A stretch of DNA of 64,000 bases from UBA5448 sp045536965 (GCA_045536965.1 JAZSON010000012.1:1-64000); one strand, 5' to 3'. Shown: positions 1 to 8,250, numbered from the stretch's first letter. The notes: generated by a model not told the origin, from the sequence alone. Program-made: numbers and translations.

Positions 1-126
1 TATCAGCCGCTTGCAAACCTCATTTGCCTGTTTGCCACCGTCATCGCATGGGGGTATTTCGCCCACGGCGTATGTAACCTTTTCGGGCGTTTTGGAAAAC
101 CGAAACCCGAAGCGGATGCGGCATAA
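1..126 (+). CDS. C-terminal end of an unknown, partly hydrophobic protein (cut by window edge)
   Basis: An open frame enters from the left edge in frame 1 and stops with TAA at 124-126, leaving 41 residues. The fragment starts with a hydrophobic stretch (residues about 4-21, rich in L, I, A, V and W), which could be a last membrane helix, and ends in a short polar tail with Lys, Pro and Glu. It is followed at once by a strong hairpin terminator. No family can be named from so little sequence. Confidence 0.55.
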   Translation, partial: YQPLANLICLFATVIAWGYFAHGVCNLFGRFGKPKPEADAA

Positions 127-143
127 ATAAAATGAAATAAAAC

Positions 144-183
144 AAAAACAGGGCTTGACACCAAAATGTCAAGCCCTGTTTTT
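144..183. terminator. Bidirectional intrinsic terminator
   Basis: A near-perfect stem pairs 144-160 with 167-183 around a six-base loop. It has a T-run on the plus side and an A-run on the other side, so it can end both the partial plus-strand gene at 1-126 and the minus-strand ceramidase-like gene that stops at 193. Confidence 0.9.
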
Positions 184-192
184 TATTTCATT

Positions 193-1506
193 TCAAAGGG
201 TTTTGTTTAATTTGATCGCCTCGTCGATCAACTGCTCGGCAATACCCGGCTTATAGCGGCAGGTCAAGCCCTCGTAGCCGTCGCTTGCGGCGTCTTCGGT
301 GGGGAAATACCCCTCGTAGCCGTTGGCGCAGCAGCAGACCACGCACATATCAAAGGATGAGGCGGCTTTGATCTGTCTTCCGACCTCTGTGAACGGCTCG
401 CCCGGCATGGCGGTAAACACCGCGCCGCCGATACGGATAGAAAGAATGCGAAGCTTTCTCGTCGCGTTTTTGCCGACGTAGCCAAGGTTTGCAAGATAAA
501 CCAGTCGGTGTCCGACGACCTGGTTATAATAGGCGTTCTCTCCGTACTTTTGCAAAAATGCCGGTTTTCCCATCGTCTTGAAGTCATTCACCCAAGCGCG
601 CGCTTTTTCAATCATCTCGGGTTCGTCGCTGTTTAAGGCAACGTCAAATTCCACCTGCGAAAACCGAATGGTATCGTCGGCAAGCGGACGCATGCTTTTC
701 AGCGTTTCGCTCACCGCATCGGCGATGACCCGCGCCATGTGCCGCGCGATGTCGCTTCCCTTGGGAATAGAGCCCTTGGGTTTGCGCGGGTCGATGTGGT
801 TGGTATCCCCTTGACAACCGTTAAAATAAGCGCAGCGGGTACCCGGATGCTCGGCTTCAATGTAGGTGCGGGCAAAACCGGGATAATCGGCAGAATACTT
901 TTCCCCGCCGATCACGTCGGGATGCACCTGGAAATTGACGACCAGAATTTCATCCCCGCCCTCCTGCTTGAAGGAGAGAAGCTGCATATTCTCGTCGGCC
1001 TCTCCGATGGGATGGTCAATATCGGGATTTGAAAAACCGGGGTTGGTTTTGGTAGTACCGTCTTTCATGCGAAAACGGCGAATAAACGCAATATCCCGAG
1101 CAATGCCGAATCCCACCGACATTTTGGCGGGCTTTGCATCGGCAAACGCAAGTTGCGCGCAGTCAGCCGCCTTGCGGTAATAATATTTTTCATAGTCGGG
1201 ATCGGTGCAGTCGCTGTCGTCCATGTGGGCGGCGGTATGAATATGGGTGCAGGCGAAGAAAACGGCGTTCTCCTCCAAACCGCACCGCGCGGCAACCGCG
1301 GCTTTCAATTTATCCTGCAGGGGTATGGGCATACCGATCAGATCGGCAGTCATTATAATCGCTTTGCTTTCCCCGTTATCAAAGGCGATCGCCGTTAGAG
1401 TCAGCGGCTCCAAAATGCCGCAGGAGCAACGGCTCTCGTAATAACCGGGCATATCCAGTCCCAACGGCGGGGTAACATCCAGTCTGCAAAATCCTGCTTT
1501 TAACAC
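193..1506 (-). CDS. Neutral/alkaline ceramidase-like protein (putative hydrolase)
   Basis: A 437-residue protein resembling the N-terminal catalytic domain of neutral/alkaline non-lysosomal ceramidases (PF04734) and its many uncharacterised bacterial relatives. It opens with a KAGFCRLDVTPPLG segment, has a CTHIHTAAH metal-ligand-like motif near residue 90, a NFQVHPDVIG segment, a NGCQGDTNH motif and a C-terminal MPGEPFTEVG segment, all typical of the family. The GTG start at 1506 is chosen because AGGGAGG lies eight bases upstream (about 1515-1521). It is the last gene of a three-gene minus-strand operon with a GH43-like propeller and a putative glycoside hydrolase, so a glycan or glycoconjugate substrate is more likely than ceramide. 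There is no signal peptide, so it should act in the cytoplasm. The true substrate is unknown. Confidence 0.75.
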   Translation of the reverse strand: MLKAGFCRLDVTPPLGLDMPGYYESRCSCGILEPLTLTAIAFDNGESKAIIMTADLIGMPIPLQDKLKAAVAARCGLEENAVFFACTHIHTAAHMDDSDCTDPDYEKYYYRKAADCAQLAFADAKPAKMSVGFGIARDIAFIRRFRMKDGTTKTNPGFSNPDIDHPIGEADENMQLLSFKQEGGDEILVVNFQVHPDVIGGEKYSADYPGFARTYIEAEHPGTRCAYFNGCQGDTNHIDPRKPKGSIPKGSDIARHMARVIADAVSETLKSMRPLADDTIRFSQVEFDVALNSDEPEMIEKARAWVNDFKTMGKPAFLQKYGENAYYNQVVGHRLVYLANLGYVGKNATRKLRILSIRIGGAVFTAMPGEPFTEVGRQIKAASSFDMCVVCCCANGYEGYFPTEDAASDGYEGLTCRYKPGIAEQLIDEAIKLNKTL

Positions 1507-1523
1507 AATTTTAACCTCCCTGT

Positions 1524-2471
1524 TTATACAAAAAACGATGCTAAATATTCGGCAACCGTACCTTCCACCTCGGCTTCGCACATATAATACATACCAAGCT
1601 GATTGCCGCAGGTGTAATTGATATAAACCTTGCCGTTGTAATCACACATATCAATATCGCTGTTGTTGATATTGAAGCAGTTTTGAACCTCCTCGAAAAA
1701 TTCGGGGGTAATGTCTGCGGCGCGGGGAGAGAGGATATGATCCTCCTCGCTCGGCATCTGCATGGGATTATAGTAGGCGGTCTGCCAGTTTTTCAAATCT
1801 TTCGAGCGAACCAGATAGTTGGTAAAGATCCTGCCGGGCAGCATGGTCACCATAATGGCGTAATAAAAGCCATCGCTGTAACGAAGCCAGGGGCCTCCCG
1901 CATAACGATCAAGGGGATAAGCAAGCTTTGGGTCCAAATGCGTCCATTCCTTCATATCGGGCGAGGTGGCAAAAGTAAAGGTGAAAGGATATGCCCCTGC
2001 GTACTCTTTGGGTTGATCAAATTCAATCATCAAAACGTATCCGTCGGGCCCCTTAGTGAGCGCGGTATTATAGTAGCGCCATCCCGGATTGGTAAACAGC
2101 TCTCGATTGTCCCAGTGAATCAGGTCTTTACTCGAATAAATACGGATGGTATCTCTTTTTACCATATCCACCCCCAAAACGTAGGCAGTATCTCCCTCAA
2201 TATAGGCAGAGTGGAAATAGGAATCATCGGCCAAAGAGGCAAGGATATTACCGCTTTCACAATCGCGGATGATGGCATCGGGTTTGGGATCATTGTTGCT
2301 GTGCGACAACCCTTTTCTGACATCTCTCAGTTCCAACCGCATCAGTTTTCCTTGCCAAACAAAAGGGGTCATCTCACCGTAAGGACTGCAAACACCCAGT
2401 TTTTTCATCTTAGGATAACAATTCTTACGGGCGGTGGTTGCATTATATCTGATTTCAGTTGCTTTTTCCAT
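1524..2471 (-). CDS. GH43-like five-bladed beta-propeller protein
   Basis: A 315-residue protein with the repeated blade pattern of the GH43/GH32/GH117-type propellers: short motifs such as SKDLIHWDN, SPDMKEWTH and RSKDLKNWQ recur, each near the start of a blade, and FHSAYIEGD and LDRYAGGPW resemble active-site loops. A paralogue lies at 23418-24368, sharing the RSKDLKNW repeat and the NINNSDIDMCDY-type C-terminal motif. GGAGG sits nine bases before the ATG. It is the middle gene of the operon promoted near 4300. No signal peptide is seen, so it probably works on imported oligosaccharides. The GH family assignment is by fold only; the substrate cannot be told. Confidence 0.7.
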   Translation of the reverse strand: MEKATEIRYNATTARKNCYPKMKKLGVCSPYGEMTPFVWQGKLMRLELRDVRKGLSHSNNDPKPDAIIRDCESGNILASLADDSYFHSAYIEGDTAYVLGVDMVKRDTIRIYSSKDLIHWDNRELFTNPGWRYYNTALTKGPDGYVLMIEFDQPKEYAGAYPFTFTFATSPDMKEWTHLDPKLAYPLDRYAGGPWLRYSDGFYYAIMVTMLPGRIFTNYLVRSKDLKNWQTAYYNPMQMPSEEDHILSPRAADITPEFFEEVQNCFNINNSDIDMCDYNGKVYINYTCGNQLGMYYMCEAEVEGTVAEYLASFFV

Positions 2472-2501
2472 AACCGTATTCCTCCGTTTTAATATTCCAA
2501 T

Positions 2502-4229
2502 TTAATACTCCAAAACAACAAAGCCCGCGGCGGGAATCATGATCTTATAAGTCTTATCATCCTGCTTTTGAATATCGCACTTCATTGCCGATTCAGCGAC
2601 CACCGACACCGCCGTCTCATCCTTGAAGGTCAGGGTCACCGCGCGGTCGGCTTCCTTGTCGATTGTGTCACCCTTTTCAACACTGCGCTCATTGCCTTCG
2701 TTATTAAAGATCGAAACGAACCGTCTGCCGTTTTCGTCGGTCGATACCAGCCAGCAAAGATCACTGACGTAGCAGGGCATCTCATCGCGCACCAGTTTAT
2801 GCAGGGTGCTTTCCAGCTTTTCCATATCGCCGCTGTCCAAAATACGCAGTCCCTTGTCGGCGTTTTCGCGAGCAAAAGAACCGTCGGGCGAAGCGTCGAT
2901 CAGATACTTGTATTTTTGCATGGCTTCCATGGGCGTATCCTCGTAAACAATGTCAAAAACATCGCCAAAACGGGAGTTTGTAATAACGTGACCTTCGTTG
3001 CCGTATGCAGCACCCTTTCTGACCCAAATCAGTTTCAATACGTTTTCAATATATCCGTAATATGCTTTTTGGGTGGAATCAAGGTCATGAGCAAGATATT
3101 GATCGCGGTTGACATTCAGCTCGTAGGTATAATAAATAGAGGGAACCTCGAGAAAATAATAGTCCTTTGGCAAAACGACGGCAAAGGGTGTGATGGGTTT
3201 TACACCCTGCAAAGTAAGCGCTTTATCGATGAAGTCTTTTTTCAGTTTTCCGTAGGGCGAAAGAGAAAAGGTCTGCATATCCGAATAACTGCAGTTGAGT
3301 CCCCATTCTTCGGAAAAATAATCGGCGCCGCTCATGAGCGCGTGGTAATAGATACGATTTTGCAAAAGACGAGAACTACCGCCATTTTCACCGTAGGATG
3401 TAAAATCATCGGGATGAAGCGCCTGTGTCAAATACCATTCATTCGAGGAATCGGTGTTAAAGCAGGGCATACTGTATCCGATCACAGGGTCTTTGCGCCA
3501 ACATTCGTAATATGCGCCCCAGGTTTTGCCCGTGGCTCTTGCTATACCGCGCGCCAGCGCAAGCTGCTGTCTCATTTGCGGAATTTGACAGCCCACTTCG
3601 GGCATAAAGGTTTTCATTCCCAGCTCGTGATGTAAGCGAGTTGCCATATAAAAACTGTCGCAGGGCAAAATGTGTCCGTCGGTCTCATCCAGTCTGCGGA
3701 GGTACATCGCCTTGATGTCCTCGTAAAACGCCGCTAAAGTTTCAGGGTATGTAAGGGTCGCGTAGACTTCCACGGGATCTTGCGAAAGTGCTTTGAGCAG
3801 GGTGCCGTCAGGAGTTTTGGCATAGGTGCTGACCAAGGCATTTGAAAGCGCCTCAAGATCATACGGGCCCTTGGAGCCCATTTTCTTAACAACACCCGCC
3901 CAATCGCCAAGTCGGTTACTGGCGCTTTCATGAAGTTGAAAGCCCAAAAACCAATCGCCAAGCATCTCGGCATATTTTCGGATCAAATTTTTATCAAAAG
4001 GACGACCGTACCATGTAATACCACCCGCAATGCGGTCGACGTAAAAGGGAATGTTGCCGTCCTTAATCAAATGATAAAGCCGTCCGCCCTCGGCAGCAAA
4101 ACAATTGAACTGCCGCGTGGCGGGAACAGAAAATGCGTGCTGAATCTTCAGACCCGTATCCTTGTTGAGAAAACCGTTCTTTTCAAGACCTAAAAAGCAT
4201 TCTTCATTATACACATGAAAAAACCTCAT
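2502..4229 (-). CDS. Putative TIM-barrel glycoside hydrolase-like protein
   Basis: A 575-residue protein, first gene of the operon with the GH43-like and ceramidase-like genes. It carries many aromatic residues and segments such as YYECWRKDP, SEEWGLNCSY and a C-terminal beta-rich part (about residues 490-575) ending in AAGFVVLEY, the usual look of a barrel hydrolase followed by a small beta-sandwich. Glu residues in YYECW and SEEWG could be catalytic, but this is inference. GGGGGGAG lies four bases before the ATG. No signal peptide is visible. I do not recognise the exact family; the sugar-related role rests on fold impression and neighbours. Confidence 0.55.
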   Translation of the reverse strand: MRFFHVYNEECFLGLEKNGFLNKDTGLKIQHAFSVPATRQFNCFAAEGGRLYHLIKDGNIPFYVDRIAGGITWYGRPFDKNLIRKYAEMLGDWFLGFQLHESASNRLGDWAGVVKKMGSKGPYDLEALSNALVSTYAKTPDGTLLKALSQDPVEVYATLTYPETLAAFYEDIKAMYLRRLDETDGHILPCDSFYMATRLHHELGMKTFMPEVGCQIPQMRQQLALARGIARATGKTWGAYYECWRKDPVIGYSMPCFNTDSSNEWYLTQALHPDDFTSYGENGGSSRLLQNRIYYHALMSGADYFSEEWGLNCSYSDMQTFSLSPYGKLKKDFIDKALTLQGVKPITPFAVVLPKDYYFLEVPSIYYTYELNVNRDQYLAHDLDSTQKAYYGYIENVLKLIWVRKGAAYGNEGHVITNSRFGDVFDIVYEDTPMEAMQKYKYLIDASPDGSFARENADKGLRILDSGDMEKLESTLHKLVRDEMPCYVSDLCWLVSTDENGRRFVSIFNNEGNERSVEKGDTIDKEADRAVTLTFKDETAVSVVAESAMKCDIQKQDDKTYKIMIPAAGFVVLEY

Positions 4230-4298
4230 AGCGCTCCCCCCTCAAAAATCCATATTCCCGAAGAAATCCCGCAAAAAAGCAGATACTCCATTACCCGT

Positions 4299-4326
4299 AT
4301 TCTATCATCATATCGGGATTTGTCAA
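4299..4326 (-). promoter_or_regulatory. Promoter of the glycan operon (4229 to 193)
   Basis: On the minus strand TTGACA (4321-4326) and TAGAAT (4299-4304) are separated by 16 bases and point at the gene starting at 4229. The distance to that start is about 65 bases. Confidence 0.75.
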
Positions 4327-4348
4327 GGTTTTTATGTTTTTCGGGCAA

Positions 4349-4379
4349 AAAAGAGGAAACTCAAAAAACGAGTTTCCCC
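4349..4379 (-). terminator. Intrinsic terminator after the cysteine-desulfurase-like gene
   Basis: On the minus strand an eight-base-pair stem (4355-4362 with 4370-4377) is followed by TCTTTTTT. It lies just after the stop at 4395 and just before the promoter of the next operon. Confidence 0.85.
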
Positions 4380-4394
4380 TTATTTTTCGGTGTT

Positions 4395-5525
4395 TTATAC
4401 CGATGACAAAACCTCGCCGAGTGCCCGTAAAAAAACATCCGTATCCTGCACGGAAGTCATCCCGCTCGCACTCACCCGCACCGCGCCCTCGGGCGGTGTG
4501 CCGAGCGTTTCGTGAGCAAGGGGTGCGCAGTGAAGACCGGCGCGCACACAAACACCCCACTCATCCAGTTTCGCCGCAATCTCCTCGCATGATTTGCTTC
4601 GGTGGGAAAAAACAAAGGTTCCGCCTACATACGGATACACCGTGATCCCGCGCAAGCAGGCCAATCCTCCCGCTGCGCGCATGCCCGCCAAAGTCTCTCG
4701 ATGAGCGATCTCCTCAACTCCCATTGACTGAACATGCAAAACGCCTGCGCCCAGCGCGGCAATGGACGGAAGAGGAAGCGTCCCTGCTTCCAATCTGTCG
4801 GGCAACGCCTCGGGCATTTCACGGCTGCGAGAAAAAGACCCGCTGCCACCGAACAATATCGGTTCGGGTATCCTTTTACAAGTGGGAGAAAGTATCATAG
4901 CTCCGCACCCCATGACCCCTTGCAGACCCTTGTGAGCAGGCACACAAAGAATATCCACGCCGTTTTTTGACAGATCACAAGGGGCGTGACCTGCATACTG
5001 GGCTCCGTCTAAAATCAGCAAAATACCTCTCCTCTTGCAGACTTCGCCAATGGCGGCAACGGGAAGAATTGCGCTGCAAATATTCGAGCAAGCGGTCAGC
5101 ACCGCCATACGGGTGCTGTCATCGATCGCAGCTTCAAAACGACGCACCGTCTCCTCGGATGAAGTTGGCGTGGGCGAAAAATACCGAATACGCGCCTCTT
5201 TTTGCAACGCAAGCGCTTCCAGCGGGCGGAGAACGGCATTGTGGGCAAAAACGTCGGTAATGACCGCCCCCCCGTCAAAGCATCCAAAAATGGCTTGGTT
5301 AAGAGCGGCGGTCGCGCCTGAAGTAAATATCACTCGTTCGGGAGAGGTACCGAACATTTCAGCAAGCAAAACACGCGTGTTAAACACCGTTTTTGCCGCC
5401 TCCATAGACAATCGATGACCGCTTCTCCCCGGATTTCCAAGACACATCGACCGACAAAATGCCGTTTCCACCCCGCGTGGCACGGGGTAGGATGTGGCGG
5501 CATTATCCAAATATACAAGCCTCAT
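4395..5525 (-). CDS. Aminotransferase class V / cysteine desulfurase-like protein
   Basis: A 376-residue PLP enzyme of the NifS/SufS fold, matching the cysteine-desulfurase family often called EGL (TIGR01977-like). Visible signs are YLDNAATSYP at the N-terminus, TSGATAALN, LDGAQYAGH (Asp that holds the PLP pyridine), the PLP lysine in PAHKGLQG, and RAGLHCAP with the loop cysteine near the C-terminus that carries persulfide or selenide. The ATG at 5525 overlaps the stop of the upstream DUF3343 gene by ATGA. This pairing is frequent in clostridia and is linked to sulfur or selenium delivery. It likely makes enzyme-bound persulfide from cysteine; whether S or Se is its real cargo cannot be read here. 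Confidence 0.88.
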   Translation of the reverse strand: MRLVYLDNAATSYPVPRGVETAFCRSMCLGNPGRSGHRLSMEAAKTVFNTRVLLAEMFGTSPERVIFTSGATAALNQAIFGCFDGGAVITDVFAHNAVLRPLEALALQKEARIRYFSPTPTSSEETVRRFEAAIDDSTRMAVLTACSNICSAILPVAAIGEVCKRRGILLILDGAQYAGHAPCDLSKNGVDILCVPAHKGLQGVMGCGAMILSPTCKRIPEPILFGGSGSFSRSREMPEALPDRLEAGTLPLPSIAALGAGVLHVQSMGVEEIAHRETLAGMRAAGGLACLRGITVYPYVGGTFVFSHRSKSCEEIAAKLDEWGVCVRAGLHCAPLAHETLGTPPEGAVRVSASGMTSVQDTDVFLRALGEVLSSV

Positions 5526-5722
5526 AATCGTTTCACCGGCACACCGCTGCGAGAAAGCGCCCTTTCCACCGCCGCCGCATTGCGGCTGTTCACAGCAAGA
5601 ATAAACCCGCATCCTTCCTTGCTTGTACGATTCCGCTCTATCGTAGCTCTAAAACCCGCTTTATTCAAAACGGTCACGCCCATTTGGGCATAGGTGACCG
5701 TTGATACACCGTAAAGTAACAT
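5522..5722 (-). CDS. DUF3343 / putative Se/S carrier-like protein
   Basis: A 66-residue protein of the DUF3343 family (PF11823), small ferredoxin-like domains resembling the sulfur-relay fold. The central GCGFILAV with a single conserved Cys is the likely carrier site. The gene overlaps the following aminotransferase V gene, the usual partner. The start at 5722 is chosen for family length; GGAGGT lies 15 bases upstream, which is long, so an earlier in-frame ATG at 5758 remains possible. No terminator separates it from the next gene. Confidence 0.75.
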   Translation of the reverse strand: MLLYGVSTVTYAQMGVTVLNKAGFRATIERNRTSKEGCGFILAVNSRNAAAVERALSRSGVPVKRL

Positions 5723-5908
5723 ACAGTTTATAAATTCACCTCCGAACATATCCCCCATTCAGTATATGCAATCTATACAAAGCAAGCCCCTCGCACCCCC
5801 AACATCAAAAATGACAGGTCGATGAAATCAAGGGTTTTTTTACACGTTTTTGTCATTTTTGTGCAAAATATACAAATTAAACCCATAATATTTGGAGGGT
5901 TAACATCT

Positions 5909-5953
5909 ATGCAATTTCTTTTTTTTGTGGTAAGATATATGGTGCGAAGATAA
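5909..5953 (+). other. Possible 14-codon leader ORF before the ABC ATPase
   Basis: A short frame (MQFLFFVVRYMVRR) begins at 5909 with GGAGGG nine bases upstream and ends 41 bases before the ATG of the sugar-ABC ATPase. Whether it is translated is unknown; the good ribosome site is the only support. Confidence 0.3.
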
Positions 5954-5994
5954 GAAGTTCATCAGCGTGCTATACGCTGAGATAGGAGGATAAT

Positions 5995-7107
5995 ATGTCC
6001 AGTGTTTCCCTTAAACATATCGGCAAGCAATATCAGAGCGGCGTTGTAGCTGTTTCGGATTTTTGCTTGGAAATCAAAGATAAGGAATTTATCATTTTGG
6101 TTGGTCCTTCCGGTTGCGGTAAGTCCACCACTCTGCGTATGATCGCCGGTTTGGAAGAAATTACTGACGGCGAACTTTACATTGGTGACCGTCTTGTCAA
6201 CGACGTCGCTCCTAAAGACAGAGACATCGCGATGGTGTTCCAGAACTACGCTCTCTACCCCCACATGACCGTGTACGAAAACATGGCATTTGGTTTGAAG
6301 TTGAGAAAAACTCCCAAGGAAGAGATCAAGCGCAAGGTTGCCGAAGCAGCCCGCATCCTCGACATCGAGCATCTGCTCGACAGAAGACCGAAGGCTTTGT
6401 CCGGCGGTCAGAGACAGCGTGTTGCTTTAGGTCGTGCTATCGTGCGTGAACCCAAAGTCTTCTTGCTTGATGAACCTCTCTCCAACCTCGATGCTAAATT
6501 GCGTGCCCAGATGCGTACCGAGTTGACCAAACTTCACAAGAGACTCGAAACCACCTTTATTTACGTTACCCACGACCAGGTTGAAGCTATGACCATGGCT
6601 TCCCGTATCGTTGTTATGAAAGACGGTCTGATCCAACAGGTCGACACTCCCCAAAATCTGTACGATACTCCTCGCAACCTGTTTGTTGCCGGCTTTATCG
6701 GCACTCCCCAAATGAACTTCATTCAGGGCAAACTGGTTAAAGAAGGCGATGATGTATTCTTCCAGATGGGTGACACCAAATTCAAGCTTCCTGCAGACAA
6801 GGCTTCTAAGCCCGAACTGCAAGACTACATCGGCAAAGAAGTCATCGGCGGTCTCCGTCCCGAATGCATTCACGACGAACCGATGTATCTGTCCAGTCTG
6901 GAACAATGGGTTGCCGACGTTAACATCGATGTAACCGAGTTGATGGGCGCTGAAATCTATCTGTATCTCCAACTCGAAGAACAGAATCTCGTCGCTCGTG
7001 TTTCTTCCCGTTCCAAAGTCAGAGCCGGCGACACCATCAAGATGGCTTTCGATATTTCCAGAATGCACATCTTCGACAAAGACACCGAGCTTTGCGTCGT
7101 ATTTTAA
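5995..7107 (+). CDS. Sugar ABC transporter ATP-binding protein, MsmK/UgpC type
   Basis: A 370-residue ATPase of the multi-sugar importer family. Walker A GPSGCGKST (about residues 37-45), Q-loop in MVFQNYALYPH, signature LSGGQRQR, Walker B VFLLDEPLSNLDAKLR, and the H-loop YVTHDQVEA are all present. The C-terminal 120 residues form the TOBE/regulatory domain (GGLRPECIHDE and following). AGGAGG precedes the ATG by six bases. The gene stands alone with its own terminator and no permease next to it, as is usual for the shared ATPase that energises several sugar importers encoded elsewhere. Codon use is more biased than in the neighbours (many CTC, AAC, GAC codons), fitting high expression. It acts at the inner face of the membrane. 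Confidence 0.95.
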   Translation: MSSVSLKHIGKQYQSGVVAVSDFCLEIKDKEFIILVGPSGCGKSTTLRMIAGLEEITDGELYIGDRLVNDVAPKDRDIAMVFQNYALYPHMTVYENMAFGLKLRKTPKEEIKRKVAEAARILDIEHLLDRRPKALSGGQRQRVALGRAIVREPKVFLLDEPLSNLDAKLRAQMRTELTKLHKRLETTFIYVTHDQVEAMTMASRIVVMKDGLIQQVDTPQNLYDTPRNLFVAGFIGTPQMNFIQGKLVKEGDDVFFQMGDTKFKLPADKASKPELQDYIGKEVIGGLRPECIHDEPMYLSSLEQWVADVNIDVTELMGAEIYLYLQLEEQNLVARVSSRSKVRAGDTIKMAFDISRMHIFDKDTELCVVF

Positions 7108-7125
7108 TCCAAACAATTATTCATG

Positions 7126-7160
7126 GAGCGAGTGTCCTGTGGGACACTCGCTCATTTTTT
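7126..7160 (+). terminator. Intrinsic terminator of the ABC ATPase gene
   Basis: A perfect 12-bp stem (7126-7137 with 7142-7153) around a four-base loop is followed by ATTTTTT. Confidence 0.95.
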
Positions 7161-7164
7161 GCAT

Positions 7165-7190
7165 AAAAATGCCGCCTCGTTTGAGGCGAC
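7165..7190 (-). terminator. Intrinsic terminator of the micro-membrane protein gene
   Basis: On the minus strand a stem GCCTC/GAGGC with flanking pairs (7173-7178 with 7183-7188) is followed by ATTTTT. It lies just after the stop at 7203. Confidence 0.8.
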
Positions 7191-7202
7191 ATGAATTTTA
7201 TT

Positions 7203-7367
7203 TTAGAATACGAATAAAAGCAGAATAATAACGGCAATAATCACAATCCAAAGAATGGTATTGTTACCAAAGCAGCTATTGTTACAGGTGTCACAGCTAT
7301 TGCAGCTGTCGCAGCTGTTGCAGGTATTCATGTTGTTGCAGGTATTCATGTTGTTGCAGCATGCCAT
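7203..7367 (-). CDS. Cys/Asn-rich repeat micro-membrane protein
   Basis: A 54-residue protein in two parts. The first 34 residues are a tandem repeat of short Cys-Asn units (CNNMNT twice, then CNSCDS-like units), with ten cysteines. The last 20 residues are a single hydrophobic helix (ILWIVIIAVIILLLFVF) ending at the stop. GGGGGG eight bases before the second ATG favours the start at 7367; an ATG at 7373 is the alternative. The layout recalls the small YjcZ-like spore proteins, which also end in one helix, but the Cys-rich head differs. It follows rpe on the same strand and has its own terminator. Function is unknown; metal binding or disulfide cross-linking at a membrane or spore surface is only a guess. 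Confidence 0.75.
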   Translation of the reverse strand: MACCNNMNTCNNMNTCNSCDSCNSCDTCNNSCFGNNTILWIVIIAVIILLLFVF

Positions 7368-7417
7368 GTGCATATCCCCCCTTTCCAATGTAAGGATATG
7401 CACGCACAACAAAAAGG

Positions 7418-8062
7418 TTACGCTTTCATTAAACGAACCGTCTCTGCAGGATTCTCGGCGCAAAAGACAGCCGAACCTGCCACAACCACATCCACGCCGG
7501 CATCCTTTAAAAGCGAGAGATTTTTCAAACCGATGCCGCCATCGGCCTCCAATTCGGTTTTAACGCCCGCTTCATCAATCAATCGACGGCAAGCGGCGAT
7601 TTTCTCGATTGTTTCGGGAATTAATTTTTGGCCGCCGTATCCGGGTTCAACCGTCATAACCAGCACAAGATCCAAAGAGTTTAAGAAGGGCACGATGACC
7701 GACGGATCGGTTTTTGGCTTAATCGACATACCCGCACGGCATCCGCGCGCATGGATAGCATCAATGACCTCCTGTCTGTTCTCGCAGGACTCGTAATGGA
7801 AGGTGATGATATCACTGCCGCAATCGGCAAACATATCGATATAACGAATCGGATCTACGATCATGAGATGGGTATCAAAAACCAGTTTCGATGTTTTGCG
7901 CAAAGCGGAAATGATGGGTGCACCAAAAGAAAGGTTGGGCACAAACAACCCATCCATAACATCCAGGTGCAGATAATCGGCTCCCGCAATTTCCACACTT
8001 TTCACATTTTCTTCAAGATGGGCAAAATCAGCCGCCAAAAGAGAGGGCGCAAGTTTAATCAT
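7418..8062 (-). CDS. rpe: Ribulose-phosphate 3-epimerase
   Basis: A 214-residue TIM barrel that interconverts ribulose 5-phosphate and xylulose 5-phosphate in the pentose phosphate pathway. Family marks are APSLLAADF, the metal-ligand HLDVMDGLFVPN, DTHLMI, MTVEPGYGGQ and the phosphate-binding ADGGIG. The ATG at 8062 is preferred because GGAG lies nine bases upstream; the in-frame TTG at 8068 would be too close to it. The small Cys-repeat gene follows in the same direction after 50 bases. Confidence 0.96.
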   Translation of the reverse strand: MIKLAPSLLAADFAHLEENVKSVEIAGADYLHLDVMDGLFVPNLSFGAPIISALRKTSKLVFDTHLMIVDPIRYIDMFADCGSDIITFHYESCENRQEVIDAIHARGCRAGMSIKPKTDPSVIVPFLNSLDLVLVMTVEPGYGGQKLIPETIEKIAACRRLIDEAGVKTELEADGGIGLKNLSLLKDAGVDVVVAGSAVFCAENPAETVRLMKA

Positions 8063-8094
8063 GGTCAAAACTCCTTTTTTGTATCTTTCCGTCC

Positions 8095-8124
8095 TTGAAC
8101 CCTCGCCACACTTTTACATAAAAT
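8095..8124 (+). promoter_or_regulatory. Promoter for the candidate small RNA at 8131
   Basis: TTGAAC (8095-8100) and TAAAAT (8119-8124) are spaced by 18 bases and would start transcription near 8131 on the plus strand, where no gene begins before the terminator at 8223. Confidence 0.5.
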
Positions 8125-8130
8125 AAAACA

Positions 8131-8250
8131 AAGTCGCGTTGCACGAAGGGCGGAAAGGAAAAAGAAAGCCGAGGACACTTCTCCCCAAGCTCCGCTTTCC
8201 CGCAACGTTTCATAGATACCGAGGGTAGACGGAACGTCTACCCTATTTTA
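8131..8250 (+). ncRNA. Candidate small structured RNA (unclassified)
   Basis: About 120 bases lie between a plausible promoter and a clear terminator in a 312-base stretch without a gene. GCGTTGC (8136-8142) can pair with GCAACGT (8202-8208), and inside it GGCGGA pairs with TCCGCT (near 8149 and 8191), giving a rod with a loose tip. The terminator stem pairs 8223-8230 with 8236-8243 and is followed by TATTTTA. It does not contain the conserved SRP, RNase P or tmRNA cores that I know. A leader role for the esterase gene is unlikely because that gene has its own promoter further on. Confidence 0.45.
8221..8250 (+). terminator. Intrinsic terminator of the candidate small RNA
   Basis: GGGTAGAC and GTCTACCC form a perfect eight-base-pair stem around GGAAC, followed by TATTTTACATAATTTTTT. 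Confidence 0.7.

Noticed and set aside
2568..3635. 355-codon open frame opposite the putative glycoside hydrolase
   Set aside because: It is a mirror frame of a well-supported gene, with no ribosome site and low-complexity composition typical of the antisense of GC-rich codons.
7255..7345. CRISPR or satellite repeat
   Set aside because: The short repeats are in-frame codons of the Cys-Asn repeat protein; spacers and uniform repeats are lacking.
8131..8250. Bacterial SRP (4.5S/scRNA) RNA
   Set aside because: The phrase CCGCAACG looked SRP-like, but the GGAAGGAAGCA-type core loop is missing.
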